Assembly: GCA_037576215.1 (NCBI GenBank)
Contig: JBANDB010000001.1
Coordinates: 6,200,001 to 6,264,000, forward strand
Source of the DNA: Armillaria gallica
Taxonomy: Eukaryota > Basidiomycota > Agaricomycetes > Agaricales > Physalacriaceae
Direction: 5' to 3'
Length of the DNA stretch: 64,000 nucleotides
Under the pieces are notes generated by a model, which saw nothing but the letters and a program-made list of their open reading frames with translations, made no database searches and was not told the DNA's origin. Shown here piece after piece: positions 1-11,944 of the stretch (position 1 is the stretch's first letter; each line of letters begins with the position of its first letter). The position numbers and the translations under genes were made by a program.

Positions 1-164
1 AGAACGCCCAAACTCGGACCTGGGGCTCAGCTGAATACTTCATTCGCATTAGATGCTCTCTTTTCCTCCTCTGGTCTTAACATTCAATCCAGTTCAGCGC
101 TCCCCTTGTTTCGTGTCTGCCTCTCTGTGTTCAAATTCCTCAAACGAGCGTCCTCGTTACTGTA

Positions 165-232
165 CTCTGGTGATGCATTGGCCACTGGTATGATGACCAA
201 CAGTCTCGGGTTCGATTCCCCACTGAAGATTC
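165..232 (+). repeat. tRNA-like repeat (A/B-box module), copy A
   Basis: An A-box-like stretch (TGGTGATGCATTGG) is followed by a perfect B box, GGTTCGATTCC, at about 209-219. The duplicate lies at 11398-11465. It is probably a relic of a tRNA-derived SINE. No complete cloverleaf with an anticodon arm can be drawn. Confidence 0.6.
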
Positions 233-636
233 GTAAAGGGGCGAATCATTTTGTTCTCATTCGAGCCGGGCCGTGAAGCTTAACTTCTTCCCTCTCAAGA
301 GACGGTTAGCTCTCCATTTTTGGCAGCCTATCCTTTGTTTATAGCCACAGGGAACCTAAGATGTGTCTACTCTTCTCTCCCTTTGGTGATGCATCGTGGT
401 TTTCTACTGTGACATCCAACCGTGGCAACTTAGCTTGACCTTTTATTCATGGTTCCCACATAACTTAGTCCCATGTGAATATTTCCACACTTCGATATAG
501 TGCGATTGAACTCTTTTGCATCATGCCCTCGCCCACCCGATATCATCATTCAGAAGGCCTGCGGTATCAAGCATTTTGGCGCTCCCTTTGTTTCGTGTCT
601 TTCTCTCTCTGTTCGCCTTTCCTTTAGACTTGCCTC

Positions 637-692
637 CTCGCAGTGTAGTGGCCACAACACATAGAGCTCGGGTTCGATTCCCATCTGGAGAT
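637..692 (+). repeat. tRNA-like repeat (A/B-box module), copy A
   Basis: An A-box-like GCAGTGTAGTGGCC is followed after a short gap by the B box GGTTCGATTCC at 671-681. The partner is at 11889-11944. It is flanked by a conserved stretch ending CTCCCTTTGTTTCGTGTCT that also precedes other modules, which suggests a SINE body. Confidence 0.6.
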
Positions 693-886
693 CAAATAGA
701 TTGATAAGACTCATGTTTTGTTCTCCGCCATGGTACTTAGCTTCCTCCTTCTGATGGCCGTCAAATCCTTGGCTCATCCTTTCGCTCATACAGCCCTTAC
801 CATGTCTACATCTCTGAGCAGTATTATGAACCTGTACGCTCTTGGAGCTTTTCCTACGCATCTTGAATAAATTCGGACCTAGAGCA

Positions 887-950
887 GCCTCCAGTGGTAT
901 ACCGGTTAGAGCTTGGAACACATGAATGGGTTCGATCCCCACTACTACGA
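887..950 (+). repeat. tRNA-like repeat (A/B-box module), copy A
   Basis: An A-box-like CCAGTGGTATACCGGTTAG (about 891-909) is followed only some 20 nt later by the B box GGTTCGATCCC (929-939). The A-to-B distance is shorter than in a normal tRNA. The partner is at 12138-12200. A truncated A-box copy (CCAGTGGTATACCGG) recurs near 1610. Confidence 0.6.
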
Positions 951-1529
951 TCATATAGGGTTAATGGAGCAGCATTTTGAACCTTGCATCTTTTTGAACA
1001 GATTTCATGCACGGCATTACTTCCTACGGAGATTCTATCTTTCCCCCAGTCAACTTTCCCGGGGACGTATACTTCTCTGTGTAAAGATGATGAAAACGCG
1101 CCGATTTCCTCTCGCAAGTTAGTGCACACTTACGAACTCCCTTTCACCTGTCTCTTTTCAACTCTCACGTGAGAAATGTAAGTATCCTTCGAACCCTTCT
1201 ACCAGATTTCAGCTGAATAGCATTTTTCTCCAGACTGCGGAAGGCCCATACATCCGAGCCCAGGATCTATGAATGCATGGGATAGAGAGCTAGGTTTGAT
1301 TAGTGGTATCTTAAATTGCATTTAGGGCAGAGGTCCCTTCTTGCCATCGGAATGCATTCCTGAACACGTTCGAGTACGGGAGCGCGATATTATGACCTCT
1401 AGGTATGAATACACTTACATATGAACCCTTCTATTTCCCTGGCTCGCAGAGTCTAAGGATACCCAGACACAATTGGTGGTATCCGCTTGAATGTATATTG
1501 CGCCTTCAATATTGGGTGCAAGGTAAGGG

Positions 1530-3545
1530 ACACCCAATTGTAGTGGTGTTTAGTTGCATTCTTGGGTTGGGGCTTTCTTTACACCATCTGATTCTTGAAT
1601 TGACAGTCTCCAGTGGTATACCGGTGAAGAGACTCTGTGCGCGCAGGCTAGAAATGCAACAGTGTCGAAGACACTGATCACACCCACACCCAACACTACA
1701 CACACAAACCCTCAAGTTCTTGGGGGGATATTATGCGATAGAAGCAGATTGAAGCAAAACAACTAAACTCTCAGAATATACAATACACGCGTATAGCAAT
1801 AGCGCGCGTCACGTATCTAGATCTCTCTAAGTCCAAAGGCTTTTATAACAAGAGGGGCGACCAATGTCGCTGGGCCTCAAGGCAAGGTGTACTACAATAC
1901 ACGATACGTCGCCACACACCCACAAAATCCTCAATAAGTCACGCACGTCACACACAGGTAACCACAACAACCTAAACACACTCTAAACACGACTCAAAGC
2001 TTGCACTCTAAGCAGAAACCCTTCACAAAACGTCCACTCAAGCCACAGGATTTGAACCTACGCACTCAAGCTTCCAAAACCAATCATAGACCCACAGGGT
2101 TTGAACCTCTGCCGCTTGCGGAAATGAAAACCCTCAAGCGTGCACTAATCAGACCACAGGGTTTGAACCTGTGCCGCCTGTAGCGCCGCGCGTTAGAAGA
2201 AGGCCTCTGTACGAACACTAATCAGACCAAAGGGTTTGAACCTCTGCCGCCTGTAGTATCTCGCACACAAGAAACGCTGTCCGACAAGCCAAAGGGTTTG
2301 AACCTCTGCCACCTGTAACACCACGCATCACAAGAAACCCTCAAAACTCAAGAGCGTGTCTGCAATGACACAATATCTCTTATTCTCAGGGTAGAGCGCA
2401 GTCAACCAATCACTCAAACCATACACGAGTCCCTGCTAGGCAAGTCCCCTGCTAAGCAAGTCCCCCGCTAAGCTTTCTACGCCTTGCGCATGACTCAATT
2501 CACTCGGTATGATATCAATTCTAGGTTTATTCTCTCGCTCGAAGTTACAAACTGACCCAGAAGCTACGGCGTCAAGCTGAAGGCTTGCGCGCGACTACAA
2601 CGGGGGTCTGAAACTTGTACACTACAAGTACACTGCGCTATTTATCTATTTTACGTCCTACAAATTTGTACCACCAAATATAGTATTATTTAAGCTGTGG
2701 GGTACTTTCGCCTGCGTCCCGCGCATGTTGCAATTATCACGCCATAGCTTGGCACTGACTCAGGAGTCTGGCCCGGGGCCAGGTCCTGTCTCTGAGTGTC
2801 ACGGCATCGGTTATCAAGGCTATGACATGCGGGTTGACATCAGTTGCCATATCCCCGGAGTTATAGCCTACCCCGCAACTTCTTATTTCGCTTCCTAGTA
2901 TTCTCACAGGGAATTCCATTGTAGTGAGGGCAACGTGCTTCTTGTCTAGGCCTCGTGCATTTCAGCTGAAGCCCGGAACTTCGGATTTACTTGAGTTCTG
3001 ACATCTCAAGGTCTAGAACTCTAAGCTCCGGGCCTGCCATGCCTTGCGCGTCATAGATCACTGCTACGCGAAGTCTTAATTACCCCGCAAGCGTGTCCCG
3101 CGCTATTCTTAGCGCACGTATGCTTTGCCTTGTCAGAGCACTCAGTGTCAAGCACTGGGACTTCATACCTAGTATGGCCTTTCTAGTACCATTCTCAGGT
3201 TAAGCCATGCGCTCCACCCAGCTTTACTCTGGTAATATCATTACTGGCATTATAAACACTGCGCTCTGTTGCTTTCATCATTGCCTTCGTGTCTGGGCAT
3301 TATTGCCTGTACTCATTTGTACAATTCGCAAATTTACATGCGTGAATGCTTTTCAAGCGTGTCACTGGTTCAGAACACAATTGGGTGGGTTCAACTCCCA
3401 GCTACTACCATTATTGTTGTGTTGTAATGTTTTTAAACCCTCATGGAGTACCCTAGAATGCATGCAACTTCGACAGAGCTTCTGTGGTACCGATTTCCTG
3501 CATCGCCTTTCCTGGGATGTAAATAAAGCCTCACCTCACCACAGT
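1530..3545. other. Extra segment in copy A of the duplication
   Basis: The duplicate at about 12829-12850 passes straight from the sequence seen at 1530 to the sequence seen at 3545, so about 2 kb here is specific to copy A. It holds a truncated tRNA-like module near 1610, the tandem T-arm-like array at 2040-2335, a further tRNA-like module near 3387, and otherwise no recognisable coding sequence. No terminal repeats or target duplication that would identify it as a single transposon were found. Confidence 0.55.
2040..2335 (-). repeat. Tandem array of five T-arm-like repeats
   Basis: Five imperfect units of about 52-73 bp are centred near 2050, 2105, 2160, 2233 and 2293. Each contains a core reading GGTTTGAACC on the plus strand, which is B-box-like (GGTTCAAACC) on the minus strand. 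In the third unit the core forms a 5-bp stem (ACAGG/CCTGT) around a 7-nt loop (TTCAAAC), as in a tRNA T arm. Units share flanks such as ACTAATCAGACC and CTGCCGCCTGTAG. No A boxes are obvious. Confidence 0.7.
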
Positions 3546-3564
3546 GACTCGCTCCTTCACCTGT

Positions 3565-3625
3565 CTCCTATAGCATATTTGTTATGAGCAGGGTGCTAGG
3601 GTTCAACTCCCATGCAAGAAATCAC
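3565..3625 (+). repeat. tRNA-like repeat, TCTCCTATAG family, copy A
   Basis: This is a member of the TCTCCTATAG...GGTTCAACTCCC family. Further copies lie at 12431-12488, 12857-12915 and 17928-17985. In the best copy (12431) the ends GTCTC and GAGAC pair like an acceptor stem, and TGGG/CCCA closes a 7-nt TTCGACT loop. Confidence 0.6.
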
Positions 3626-3852
3626 AGCTATGTACAACGGCCTTTTTGCCAGCATGCAGACCAGGCACTGAGCTAACTAGGACTGGATTTCGGTTAAATA
3701 GCATCTTTCTCCGTACTGCGGCACTACGATCCGGGAGTGAAACCCCCCATCATACCATTGAACGTGTCACGTTGGAGGGTCCAGTTGTACACTATTATGC
3801 CCATATGCGTGGATGACAGTTACTTCCTCGATATCCCAACCTATATGATAGA

Positions 3853-6800
3853 TTACACTTGATCACCACTGCTCACTACTTCCTTGTTTGTTGTCTCTTT
3901 ATCGCGATGCTGCCGAAACCGACGCCAAAGTGACAACGGCGAACGCATGTTCATTGGTGGATTGTTCGGACGATCATCCTTATCCTGTTTGAACCCAACG
4001 CCATCCATCCCATAGTCATCCACACACCCCGCTCGAACGAATGCCTGGAAAACCCCTATGCGACGAGAACAATCTTCCTGATGAACATTCCAAATAAAGT
4101 ACTCAGGTACAGTATCGAGTTTCTCCAGACATTGGAGCCAGGACAGATGATTGGGAGATAGGAGAGCAAGGTGTCGAAGAACAGGGTTCAATTTGGTTTC
4201 ATCGTTGTGCACAAGGAGAAGAGCACAAGCGGTGAAGAGGGTTTGAGGCTCGAAGACGTAGTCTGTGGCCTGCTGGAATATCTGGGAGTCCAATCTGTCG
4301 GGTCCCAACGCAAGAAAAAATTCACGAACGACGGCTACTGTGTCGTTTATGTTAATATCTTTCCAACAAGGTGGATGTCCCACCGAGTCAAAGAGCCGCC
4401 GGGTAACAAAATGTCCAACAGCTTGGTTTATGAAAAGGGGAGACGAGAAAAAATGAAGGGCGAGTTCAGTCGTCGGTGTAAATCGTTGAATATCTTCCTT
4501 GAAAACCACTATATGTTTAGATACATATGATTTCCATTCATCATCTTCGAAAGCAATTTGAATGAACTTTGCAGCCAATTCTGGGGTACACCAGTCCTTG
4601 GGAAGGAAGTGAGGGTGATGTGATGTGGAATTGAGTACTCGGAGAAAGACGATTAAGGCGATGCAACAATCTTCAACAGACACTGGACTATCGCCAAACT
4701 TGTCCAATGAGATCACCGTGTACAGCAGTTTTAAGACGGCATGACGATTCACATCCAAACGAAAAGAAGGGATATTTTTGTCGATGAGCGAAAACTTGTG
4801 AACATCCAGATGAACTCCTATGTTGAGCAAAACTCGGCCGATGAAAGTGTAGCTGTGACGGTGAGGGTGGTCGTAGGAAACGCTGGGTATGTCCCAAACG
4901 GAGGGTGAGCTGGCCATTTTGAGGAGAAAACACAGCTTGGGATCCTGAGGTGGCTCAGGGAATTCACTGGTGGGACTGAGATAGTCAATGCTACCCTGGA
5001 TGTTTTGGATGTCTACATGGCCTTGGATGATGGTCTCAAAAACGCATTGGTACAGACATGTACGGATGGCCATACAAAGAGGGGCCGGTTCATCCACTTG
5101 TGGAGAAGCCGAGGAGATCTTCAATGTCATCGGAATGGACGCTATGTCGGGGTCGATGGGTGTCTCTAGACGCCTTGAGGCTCCCAAAGTGAAGACTAAT
5201 GGAGGGGGAGGAAACATAGGATGCCAAAAGGATGTAGGGATCTCATTTAAGAGCAAGGAAACATTAATACTCGGACCCAATGGGTGGAGCCTGCGAAATA
5301 TTGAGGCCCATACAATAGGCTCCAGACAAAGTTGTGACTCGCCCATTGGATCCATCAAGGCGGAGGTGACTATATCTGACAACGAGTTTTGGTTTGACTC
5401 GGAGGAATGAAGAAACATGCCGACAGATTGCAGAGCTGCGAAAGTGCCATGCAGCAACTTATCGTCTACAGATTCCAGAAGAAAAAATAAAGCGGGTGTA
5501 TCCAGTGCGAAGCGAAGATATATGCGAATGTAACGGCTCAACTCCCTTGCGATGAAAGGGCTATTGTTGTCATTACGCGATGATATTAGAAGCTCGTTAA
5601 TGACAGGATTTAGCGCATATTGTTCCAATTGGGACATTAAAGAGTCCATTGAATGGAGCGTTGGAGATTCCACCTGCGATTTCAGAGAGGTGACTGACCT
5701 CAGCGGCAATGCGCTGAGTGATTGTACAACAACATTGCGGACGCTAGGATTGGACGAGATCTCAAATAGCCAAGAGAGAGCATATAAATCAATGTCATCA
5801 GCACTGAGGCCTACAGCTGCATGTTCAGCAGCTCGTAAAGAGCGAACAGGCTGTGCGAGCACCATTCCCGAGGCCTCCTTTGTGTGCCCAGTGGCCTTTT
5901 CGGTCTCCGCTTTCCCTGGGGACCCACGATCGAAGAAGCAAGAGATAATCCAGCCACAGAGTCGATTGGCATAAGCGTATATCGGGAACATGTACTGCAC
6001 CAATGGGGTCCTGTAAGGGCACGATGGATATATGATAGGCAGGAAGTTCATGATGAAGTATGCTGCAAATGATGTGAATGCGATCGATCCGACAGCAGAT
6101 GCGATTGGCACGCGTAGAGGGATAAGGAAAAGAACCAAACCTGCGAGGAAGACACCAAGTGATAGACTCATAAGGACAGGTAGCATCCCGATAATGAGAT
6201 CGACACCCCATCGCTCTAGCCCCATGTATCGGAAATGACGCACACGGCATCTATCCCATGGTGTCCCAGATGGGACCGACATATACTGATGGATCCATTG
6301 CTTCGTCAAAACAGCGAACAGCGCAGTAGTGAGGCTGAGCGAAAGGCTGACGAACCAAAGGCCATTCACCCATGAATCAGATGTTGTGGGATAAAAATCC
6401 GAGAACGGAGTAAGGCCTGAACGGGGAACGTTGTTCACCAAGGAACCGTTGCCTGCCGCCCGCTGAACGTTGATTAGCTCGAACAAAAGTGAGGCAGTGA
6501 TCGCGCTATTGTCGACCTGGAGGCTCTGTGAGGTCTGCGCGACAAACGTGGTGACCACTGCAGAGAAAAGACCCGCCTAATCATCGACATCTTTTAATGA
6601 TGGCGGTATAATTTTCGACGTGGCACTCACAAAAACTAGCAGAACATCTAATCCATCTCGCCATCCCTCTACCTTCTCGATATCATATGCGGCGCACTCC
6701 TCCAGGTATGTTCTCCATACCCTGGCAAGGGGTCCAAACTCCTCGTGCTCCTTATCGTCTGGAAATTTCTCTTCATAGTTGAATGGATCATTTCCTTCAC

Positions 6801-7073
6801 TCGTAATCAGATGTATGGCAAGTCCCTGCGATGAATTTTCACACCTTTCACTATATATTCACGACACTGGATTCCCATCATACCGCGGGTTGATTTTCGT
6901 CGTCGTCGGGAGAAATAGGCAGTCAAATTCTCAACTAGCTCCTGAATTTTATTCTCCAGCTGGGAATCATCTTCTGAGTCATCAGGTGTCTCTGTATGGG
7001 TCTCGTTTCGACCACTGGAAGAGCTTTGTGAGGCTTCATCGTCGGTGCTTTGCGCGGCATTGATTGAAGGCAT
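3853..7073 (-). CDS. DUF6535 domain-containing membrane protein (copy A)
   Basis: Three exons are inferred: 7073-6863, 6794-6631 and 6576-3853, giving about 1032 aa. Intron 1 (68 nt, CTGAT branch-like site) joins phase 1 and intron 2 (54 nt, GTGAGT...TTAG) joins phase 0. The start is the MPSINAAQS methionine. An acidic Ser/Asp-rich N-terminus is followed by the DUF6535 core (motifs DPFNYEEK, VWRTYLEE, GWRDGLDVLLVFAGLFSA). Four hydrophobic segments lie near residues 118-137, 197-216, 252-277 and 285-305, and a long soluble C-terminal region of about 700 residues follows. DUF6535 proteins are widespread in Agaricomycetes and have no known function; a membrane location is inferred from the helices. 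The reading frame is intact. The paralogue at 13596-16789 has the same exon structure and lies in tandem on the same strand. Confidence 0.85.
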
Positions 7074-7180
7074 GGCTTTCGACGGAGGAGGAAAGAGTCA
7101 GCTAGGCGCTGTGACGCCCGGTCACGACCGTTTCTCTACCTGATCAACTGATGATGTTTCTGTCCTGCTGATGCAACACG

Positions 7181-7670
7181 CGCCCTCCAAGAATCTAGAT
7201 GGCCTCAGATAGCGCTGTAGGGATGTATATAGGACTACGTGACACTTTTTAGGCTGAGCTGTAGCTGGACAAACATCGAAGAGGCAGCCCAAATAGTTCA
7301 GTTTGTTGCCGAGAGGGTGGTGAAAGTCACTGCTCTCACGGGCTCAAGCAGTCGCTGACAGGCATAGAGGTTGATTACGAAAACCGAAGCTAGACTATAC
7401 GGTGTACTATCTATTTATATACTGCATGAATAACAAAAAAGCCGGGGCAATGAAGCATAGGGCAAAGGAGCAAGGTAAAAGAATCGACATGTAACATATG
7501 CCCTCCTGGCCAACAATGTTGGGCACTACAAGTAGGTAGGATAGAATAGCATAGGATGAATCTTTTTCCAAGACAATGCAACGTAAGTAAGCGAAAGTTT
7601 CGATGGAAGAAAGTAAACGTCTCTAGACTAATTTTCCGCATTCTGCATGACAGCATCTTCCTTCTCGCCG
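7181..7670. other. Intergenic, nothing recognised
   Basis: This is the 5' flank of the first DUF6535 gene. It diverges from copy B after about 7180. No gene, repeat or RNA was recognised in it. Confidence 0.5.
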
Positions 7671-7671
7671 T

Positions 7672-8193
7672 TCACATCGATATCAGGATCACCCTCCGCA
7701 TTGTCATCTCCATTGCCGTTGTTAAACGAGCCCAGGATAAACTGCAGTGGACGCTCTGAGCCCGAGTCCGAGCTCGAAAGGAAATCAGACAGTTGTCACG
7801 GTCGTCTTCCCAAGGTAATCCAGCACGCTTGTCCTTGCATCGCTGGATGGCACGATTATTGGCCCTTTCCCACATGAGGAATAGGGTGTGACTGAGGAAT
7901 CGGGCTATCGTCGTACTCGCATTCTGGAAAAGATGACATAGCCGGGGATTGGGATTGAAGAGGATGGGCATATCAACCTTGAGCTTGCGAGTGGTGGGAG
8001 TGGGATCGTCAAGGTGAGTGAGGCGATAGTCGCCAGATGAGTTGTCCCACTCAGCGAATTTGTCCTCTGCAGGGCCCGCGTTGTACGAAGCCGCAATGAT
8101 GGAGTACCCGTGGCGAAGCTGGCGGCAGGCACCAAGGCCTTCGGTTTTGTTGGTGTGGCAGAGGAGGCCGTTGTGCTCGATGCATCGAAGCAT
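7672..8193 (-). CDS. Hypothetical protein, possibly a fragment
   Basis: A minus-strand frame stays open for about 173 codons from an ATG at 8193 (MLRCIEHNG). The same frame is open upstream to 8421 but without an ATG start. The product is Trp/Arg-rich in its second half (FLMWERANNRAI, AGLPWEDDRDNC) and has no signal peptide or membrane segment. The family is not recognised. There is no obvious exon structure, and the region lies between duplicated and decayed sequence, so it may be a gene remnant or a chance open frame. Confidence 0.3.
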   Translation of the reverse strand: MLRCIEHNGLLCHTNKTEGLGACRQLRHGYSIIAASYNAGPAEDKFAEWDNSSGDYRLTHLDDPTPTTRKLKVDMPILFNPNPRLCHLFQNASTTIARFLSHTLFLMWERANNRAIQRCKDKRAGLPWEDDRDNCLISFRARTRAQSVHCSLSWARLTTAMEMTMRRVILISM

Positions 8194-9480
8194 GGTACAT
8201 TGTATCCTTGTGAACTGACGGCAGATTATGGTCGCAAGGAAACCATGATGTTGAATGCCCGTCAGTACAGCGTGACTCGTAGTGCGCTTATTATGTTTAT
8301 CGCCCTGAGTCTTTCTCTTGTGAGCTTCAGCTACCTGGATGAACGTTAACGTTGAGTGCACTGTACTATGGCGTGAATATGAGACGCTCAAAAGCAATAG
8401 CAAGACACTTACAGTAAACACAATTCATAAATAGACAGTGAATTATGACATTTTGACATCGCAGATGTGGTACTTGGTGCTCATGCGTGGTTTGTGAGTT
8501 GATATCGCCCACAGAGGCCGTCTAATAGGGAACCAATAGGCTATGAAGGGGTCGATGAAATAATCTCGGAGCGGGAATCGCTCTTTCCGACCAATTGCAC
8601 CGTCATCTTCTCCGACTCTGGCAGCCGATCAATTCCATAATACAATGAAAAGATGTGGACCTACCTCACCCAATGAATGCGGAACAGATTCTTGTCCGGC
8701 CCAAGTACCTTTTCAGCATTATGCCGACTATTCAGACAGTCTTGTGTCGTTAGTGAAGGAATGCTTCGGTCGGCCTGCTTCAGGGCTTCTACCAGCTCCT
8801 GACTCTTAGAGTCGCCGGCAAGGATCACCTGAATCTATAAGATGTTCAGAACACATGTCATTTTACCAAAACTATCACTCTCGCTTTGTCGACCATCGAG
8901 AGCTGATCAGCTTGTCGACGGTAAGATCTTGTAGACTTCTAAGTAACTGTCAGTCATGCTATTGGATCCTAGTAGACGGAAACACTACATGTAGGCGCAT
9001 TGCCCCGCACTAGGTTTGACTCCCTAGCTAGATGATGCGCATTGTTCTCACGGATATCAGATGGAGACCCTTTTATGTCTCTTCCTGGGATTTGTGCATG
9101 CCCAGAACGTTTGTCAAAAACAAAGGAGTCGGAAGAGCCTGACGTCTGCTTTGGGTCGCGAAGATCTTGGCATTGCGAAGAAGATACAAATTCCTGATAC
9201 TCTCAGGCTGCGTGTGGCAGATTCGTTCATCGTACACCCATGGTCCTGAGCGCCAACACTTTTTAAATGACATCGCCATAAAGCACGCCCCAGCCTTTTC
9301 GAGAGCTGATGGCATGACCCTCTCGCCTAGTCGGTACGCTCGCCGAATCCAACGGAACTCTCTGCCTGCCTGAATCCTTCATATCCGAATGTATGCGGCC
9401 CAGCGAGGAGTTTTGCCCTTGATAAGAGCAAGGCAGGGGAGTACAACTTCGGGAGAGCGAGGATGTTCATGTCTTCGCTG
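8194..9480. other. Intergenic with a possible coding remnant
   Basis: Most of this stretch holds nothing recognisable. At about 8690-8833 the minus strand reads as a short exon-like segment (ILAGDSKSQELVEALKQADR, later GPDKNLFRIHW) followed by a GTGAGG donor-like site. This may be a remnant of an unidentified gene. A degenerate tRNA-like B box (GGTTTGACTCC) is present at about 9013-9023. Confidence 0.35.
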
Positions 9481-9489
9481 AGTGGCCGA

Positions 9490-10020
9490 GGACGTAGATG
9501 TTAGAGTATGGGAAGGTTATCTGCGACCCATTGCATCACATCCCGCACGTCCTGAGTCGCACTGGGGAACTGGGGAACCTAGTCGACGAGGTGGTAGTTG
9601 GGGACGACGGTGATGAACCTGTGGGCGGCAGAGAAGGAGCCGAAGTTGTAGCCGAGGGTAGGAAGACCATGTATAACCCGCCGTCGTGTGAGAAGACAAG
9701 GATCGGAGCGTCAGGGCGCGGAATGGGAGGGCAGTAGACGTCGAGTTTGTGGCGATTAGTTAGGATCCCCGTATGGCCTTCTCGATTAACACACACTTGG
9801 ATTTCGGGATGGGAATGAAGGCATTTAGTGCTATTCAAGTAGGTCGGCGATAGCATAATGTAAGAGACACGACGCACTCGGCACTAAGATATCGCTGATT
9901 TCTCTTCCTTGGATGCGTTACATGGCTCGCTGGATACCTGCTACATCGTCCATCACCTTGTACCCAAAAAACTTGGTCTCATCCTCAAACGATGCACGAG
10001 AATGTCGTTACAGGATGTTA
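9490..10020 (-). pseudogene. Decayed alpha/beta-hydrolase gene (copy 1)
   Basis: Minus-strand fragments in several frames resemble an alpha/beta-hydrolase of the type found in Agaricomycetes. They are a DVYCPPIPRPDAPILVFSHDGG segment (oxyanion HGG-like motif reading HDGG), then YNFGSFSAAHRFITVVPNYH, then VRDVMQWVADN, then IYVLGHSA (nucleophile elbow) followed by a stop. Frame changes and stops separate them, and the nucleophile elbow lacks the following Gly-Gly. An upstream segment (ASFEDETKFFGYKVMD) recurs in four more partial copies in this window. The family assignment rests on motif order only. Confidence 0.5.
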
Positions 10021-10059
10021 CTCCAATTCGGATGAGAGGCATCGAGTGCTCTGGCTAAT

Positions 10060-10340
10060 GCAGTTGGCGCACGCACTAATCGATCAGGGTTTGCCTTTGA
10101 GAATGGGGTTGACGTTGATTATTAATGACCATGTTATGCAAGGGCTGTTCAAGTTGGTCAGCGATAATAAAATGTAAGAGAGAAGAAACGTACTCGGCAG
10201 TAAGATATCGTTCATCTCTCCCCTTGATTTTCTCCGTGGCTTGTTCGACGTTTACTACCATGGCCCATGCATCTTATACCCCAAGAGTCGCCCGATGCCC
10301 TCATCGACGATGACAGATTGTGAAATTAGTGACCGACTTA
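10060..10340 (-). pseudogene. Decayed alpha/beta-hydrolase 5' fragment (copy 2)
   Basis: The minus strand carries a short coding-like segment, VVNVEQATEKIKGRDERYL then TAEYV, preceded by LLGYKMHGPW and a stop. It matches the 5' parts of the neighbouring hydrolase remnants and is flanked by the same CAAGGGCTGTTCAAG-type sequence. No catalytic region is present. Confidence 0.4.
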
Positions 10341-10439
10341 GGGCGATGTTGATGAGATGAGAGGTGGTACGCTGGCCCGCGAGGAACACGGGGTAGGTTC
10401 GGGTAAGATTGACTCCTCGTACACTAAAAATGAGCCCGA

Positions 10440-10940
10440 GGATTCACTGGATGTCAAACACCATTGCCCGTCCATCTTATACGGAAAGAAATTCGGTATC
10501 ATTCTCAAACGGTGTACGGGTCATTGTATGATTGGTGAGCTGTCGCCCCGACTCAGATGAGGATGAGTAAGAGGCCTTGCAGATTAGAATCGAAGAAGTG
10601 GTAGCCGGGGGACGACGATAATAAATCCGTGGTCGGCGACGGACGCGGGGCATAGATTGGGAAGGCAGAGGTCGTAAATGGCGCGCGCATGGCTTGAATG
10701 CGCCTAGTACTGTTAAGCGAGGTAAGCGAGGTTAATGCTAATGGAAATTAAAACGGAAGGAAAAGGACATACTCGACGGCAAGAGTCTCTCCCTTCGACC
10801 CGTAAGATTTTCTCTATGGCTTGTTGGATGCTTGGCGTCATTCTATACTACGAGAGAGCCAATCTGGTCTACGGCATAAGAATGAGCGCAGCGTCGGGTT
10901 CGAGAAGATTGAAGCGAACTGTGGGCCATTCGGAGTGAGA
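10440..10940 (-). pseudogene. Decayed alpha/beta-hydrolase 5' fragment (copy 3)
   Basis: The minus strand contains TRTPFENDTEFLS, which is similar to the ASFEDETKFF segment of copy 1. A repeated flank then covers 10735-10850 (ACATACTCGACGGCAAGAG, TCTATGGCTTGTTGGATG). Stops interrupt every frame. It is interpreted as a third partial copy of the hydrolase 5' region. Confidence 0.35.
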
Positions 10941-11397
10941 GTGAGTTTATGAGAACACGAAAGTCGTGTTCAAGCCAAGGTCACGCCGTCACCGTCACAA
11001 TGTTTCCTCTTTTGATCTCGGACGCCGACCGCGACTCGTTTTGCCTCCTTGACAAATAGCTCAAACCATGGGACTAATCTAGGCATCAAGCAGTGCTGTT
11101 CGGTTGACGAGTGACGTTCTCATCTATGTAGGGATGCAAGTATTGGCTGCGCACGGCATTGGACCATGACCTTCGAGACGCTCGGGTCCTATTATTAAGG
11201 TTCTCCGTCTCTGTACAAATCAAAGGAGAACTTCACCCAGACCTGAGGCTCAGCTGGAAACTGTATTCACATCAGATCCTTCTCTTTTCCTCCTACCCGC
11301 CCGGTATTATCATTCAATTCAGTTCAGCGCTCCCTTTGTTTCGCGTTTGTCTCTCTGTGTTCACCTTTCCGCAAACGAGCATCCTCGTCACTGTACT

Positions 11398-11465
11398 AGT
11401 CTGGCGACGTATTTATTACTGGTATAATGACCAACAGTGTCGGGTTCGATTCCACACTGAAGATT
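11398..11465 (+). repeat. tRNA-like repeat, copy B
   Basis: This is the duplicate of the module at 165-232, with the B box GGTTCGATTCC at 11443-11453. Confidence 0.6.
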
Positions 11466-11888
11466 TATAAAAGGACGAATTATTTTGTTCTCATTCGAGC
11501 CGGGCCATGAAGCTTAACTTCTTCCCTCTCAAGAGATGGTCAGCTCTCCCTTTTTTGGCAGCCTATTCTTCGTTTATAGCCACAGGGAACCTGAAACACG
11601 TCTACTCTTCCCTCCCTTTGGTGCTGCATCGTGGTTTTCTACTGTGACATTCAAGCATGATCCCGCGGCAACTCCGTTGCTAACTTTGTATTAATGATTC
11701 CCACATAACCTAGTCCCATATAAGCATTTCCGCACTTCGATCTAGCGCGATTGAACTCTGTTGCATTCTACGCTACCTCACCCGCCTGCCCGGTATTATC
11801 ACCCAGACGGCCGGCGGTATCAGGCATTTCGGCGCTCCCTTTGTTTCGTGTCTTTCTCTCTCTGTTCGGACTGACTGATAGTACCTCC

Positions 11889-11944
11889 TCACAGTGTAGC
11901 GGGCTACGACACATAGAGCTCGGGTTCGATTCCCATCTGGAGAT
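11889..11944 (+). repeat. tRNA-like repeat, copy B
   Basis: This is the duplicate of the module at 637-692, with the B box GGTTCGATTCC at 11923-11933. Confidence 0.6.

Larger units (their letters stand above)
1..7180. repeat. Segmental duplication, copy A
   Basis: This segment aligns by eye with 11229-16905 along most of its length: the same tRNA-like repeats in the same order, then a DUF6535 gene on the minus strand, then about 100 bp of its 5' flank. Copy A probably begins left of the window. Relative to copy B it carries about 2 kb of extra sequence (roughly 1530-3545), and it has lost most of one tRNA-like repeat near 1150. The duplication is seen directly. The endpoints are approximate because the flanks fade into diverged sequence. 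Confidence 0.85.

Noticed and set aside
550..954. Minus-strand 134-codon open frame
   Set aside because: It lies across duplicated tRNA-like repeats, is not conserved as a frame in the duplicate at 11.8-12.2 kb and matches no known family.
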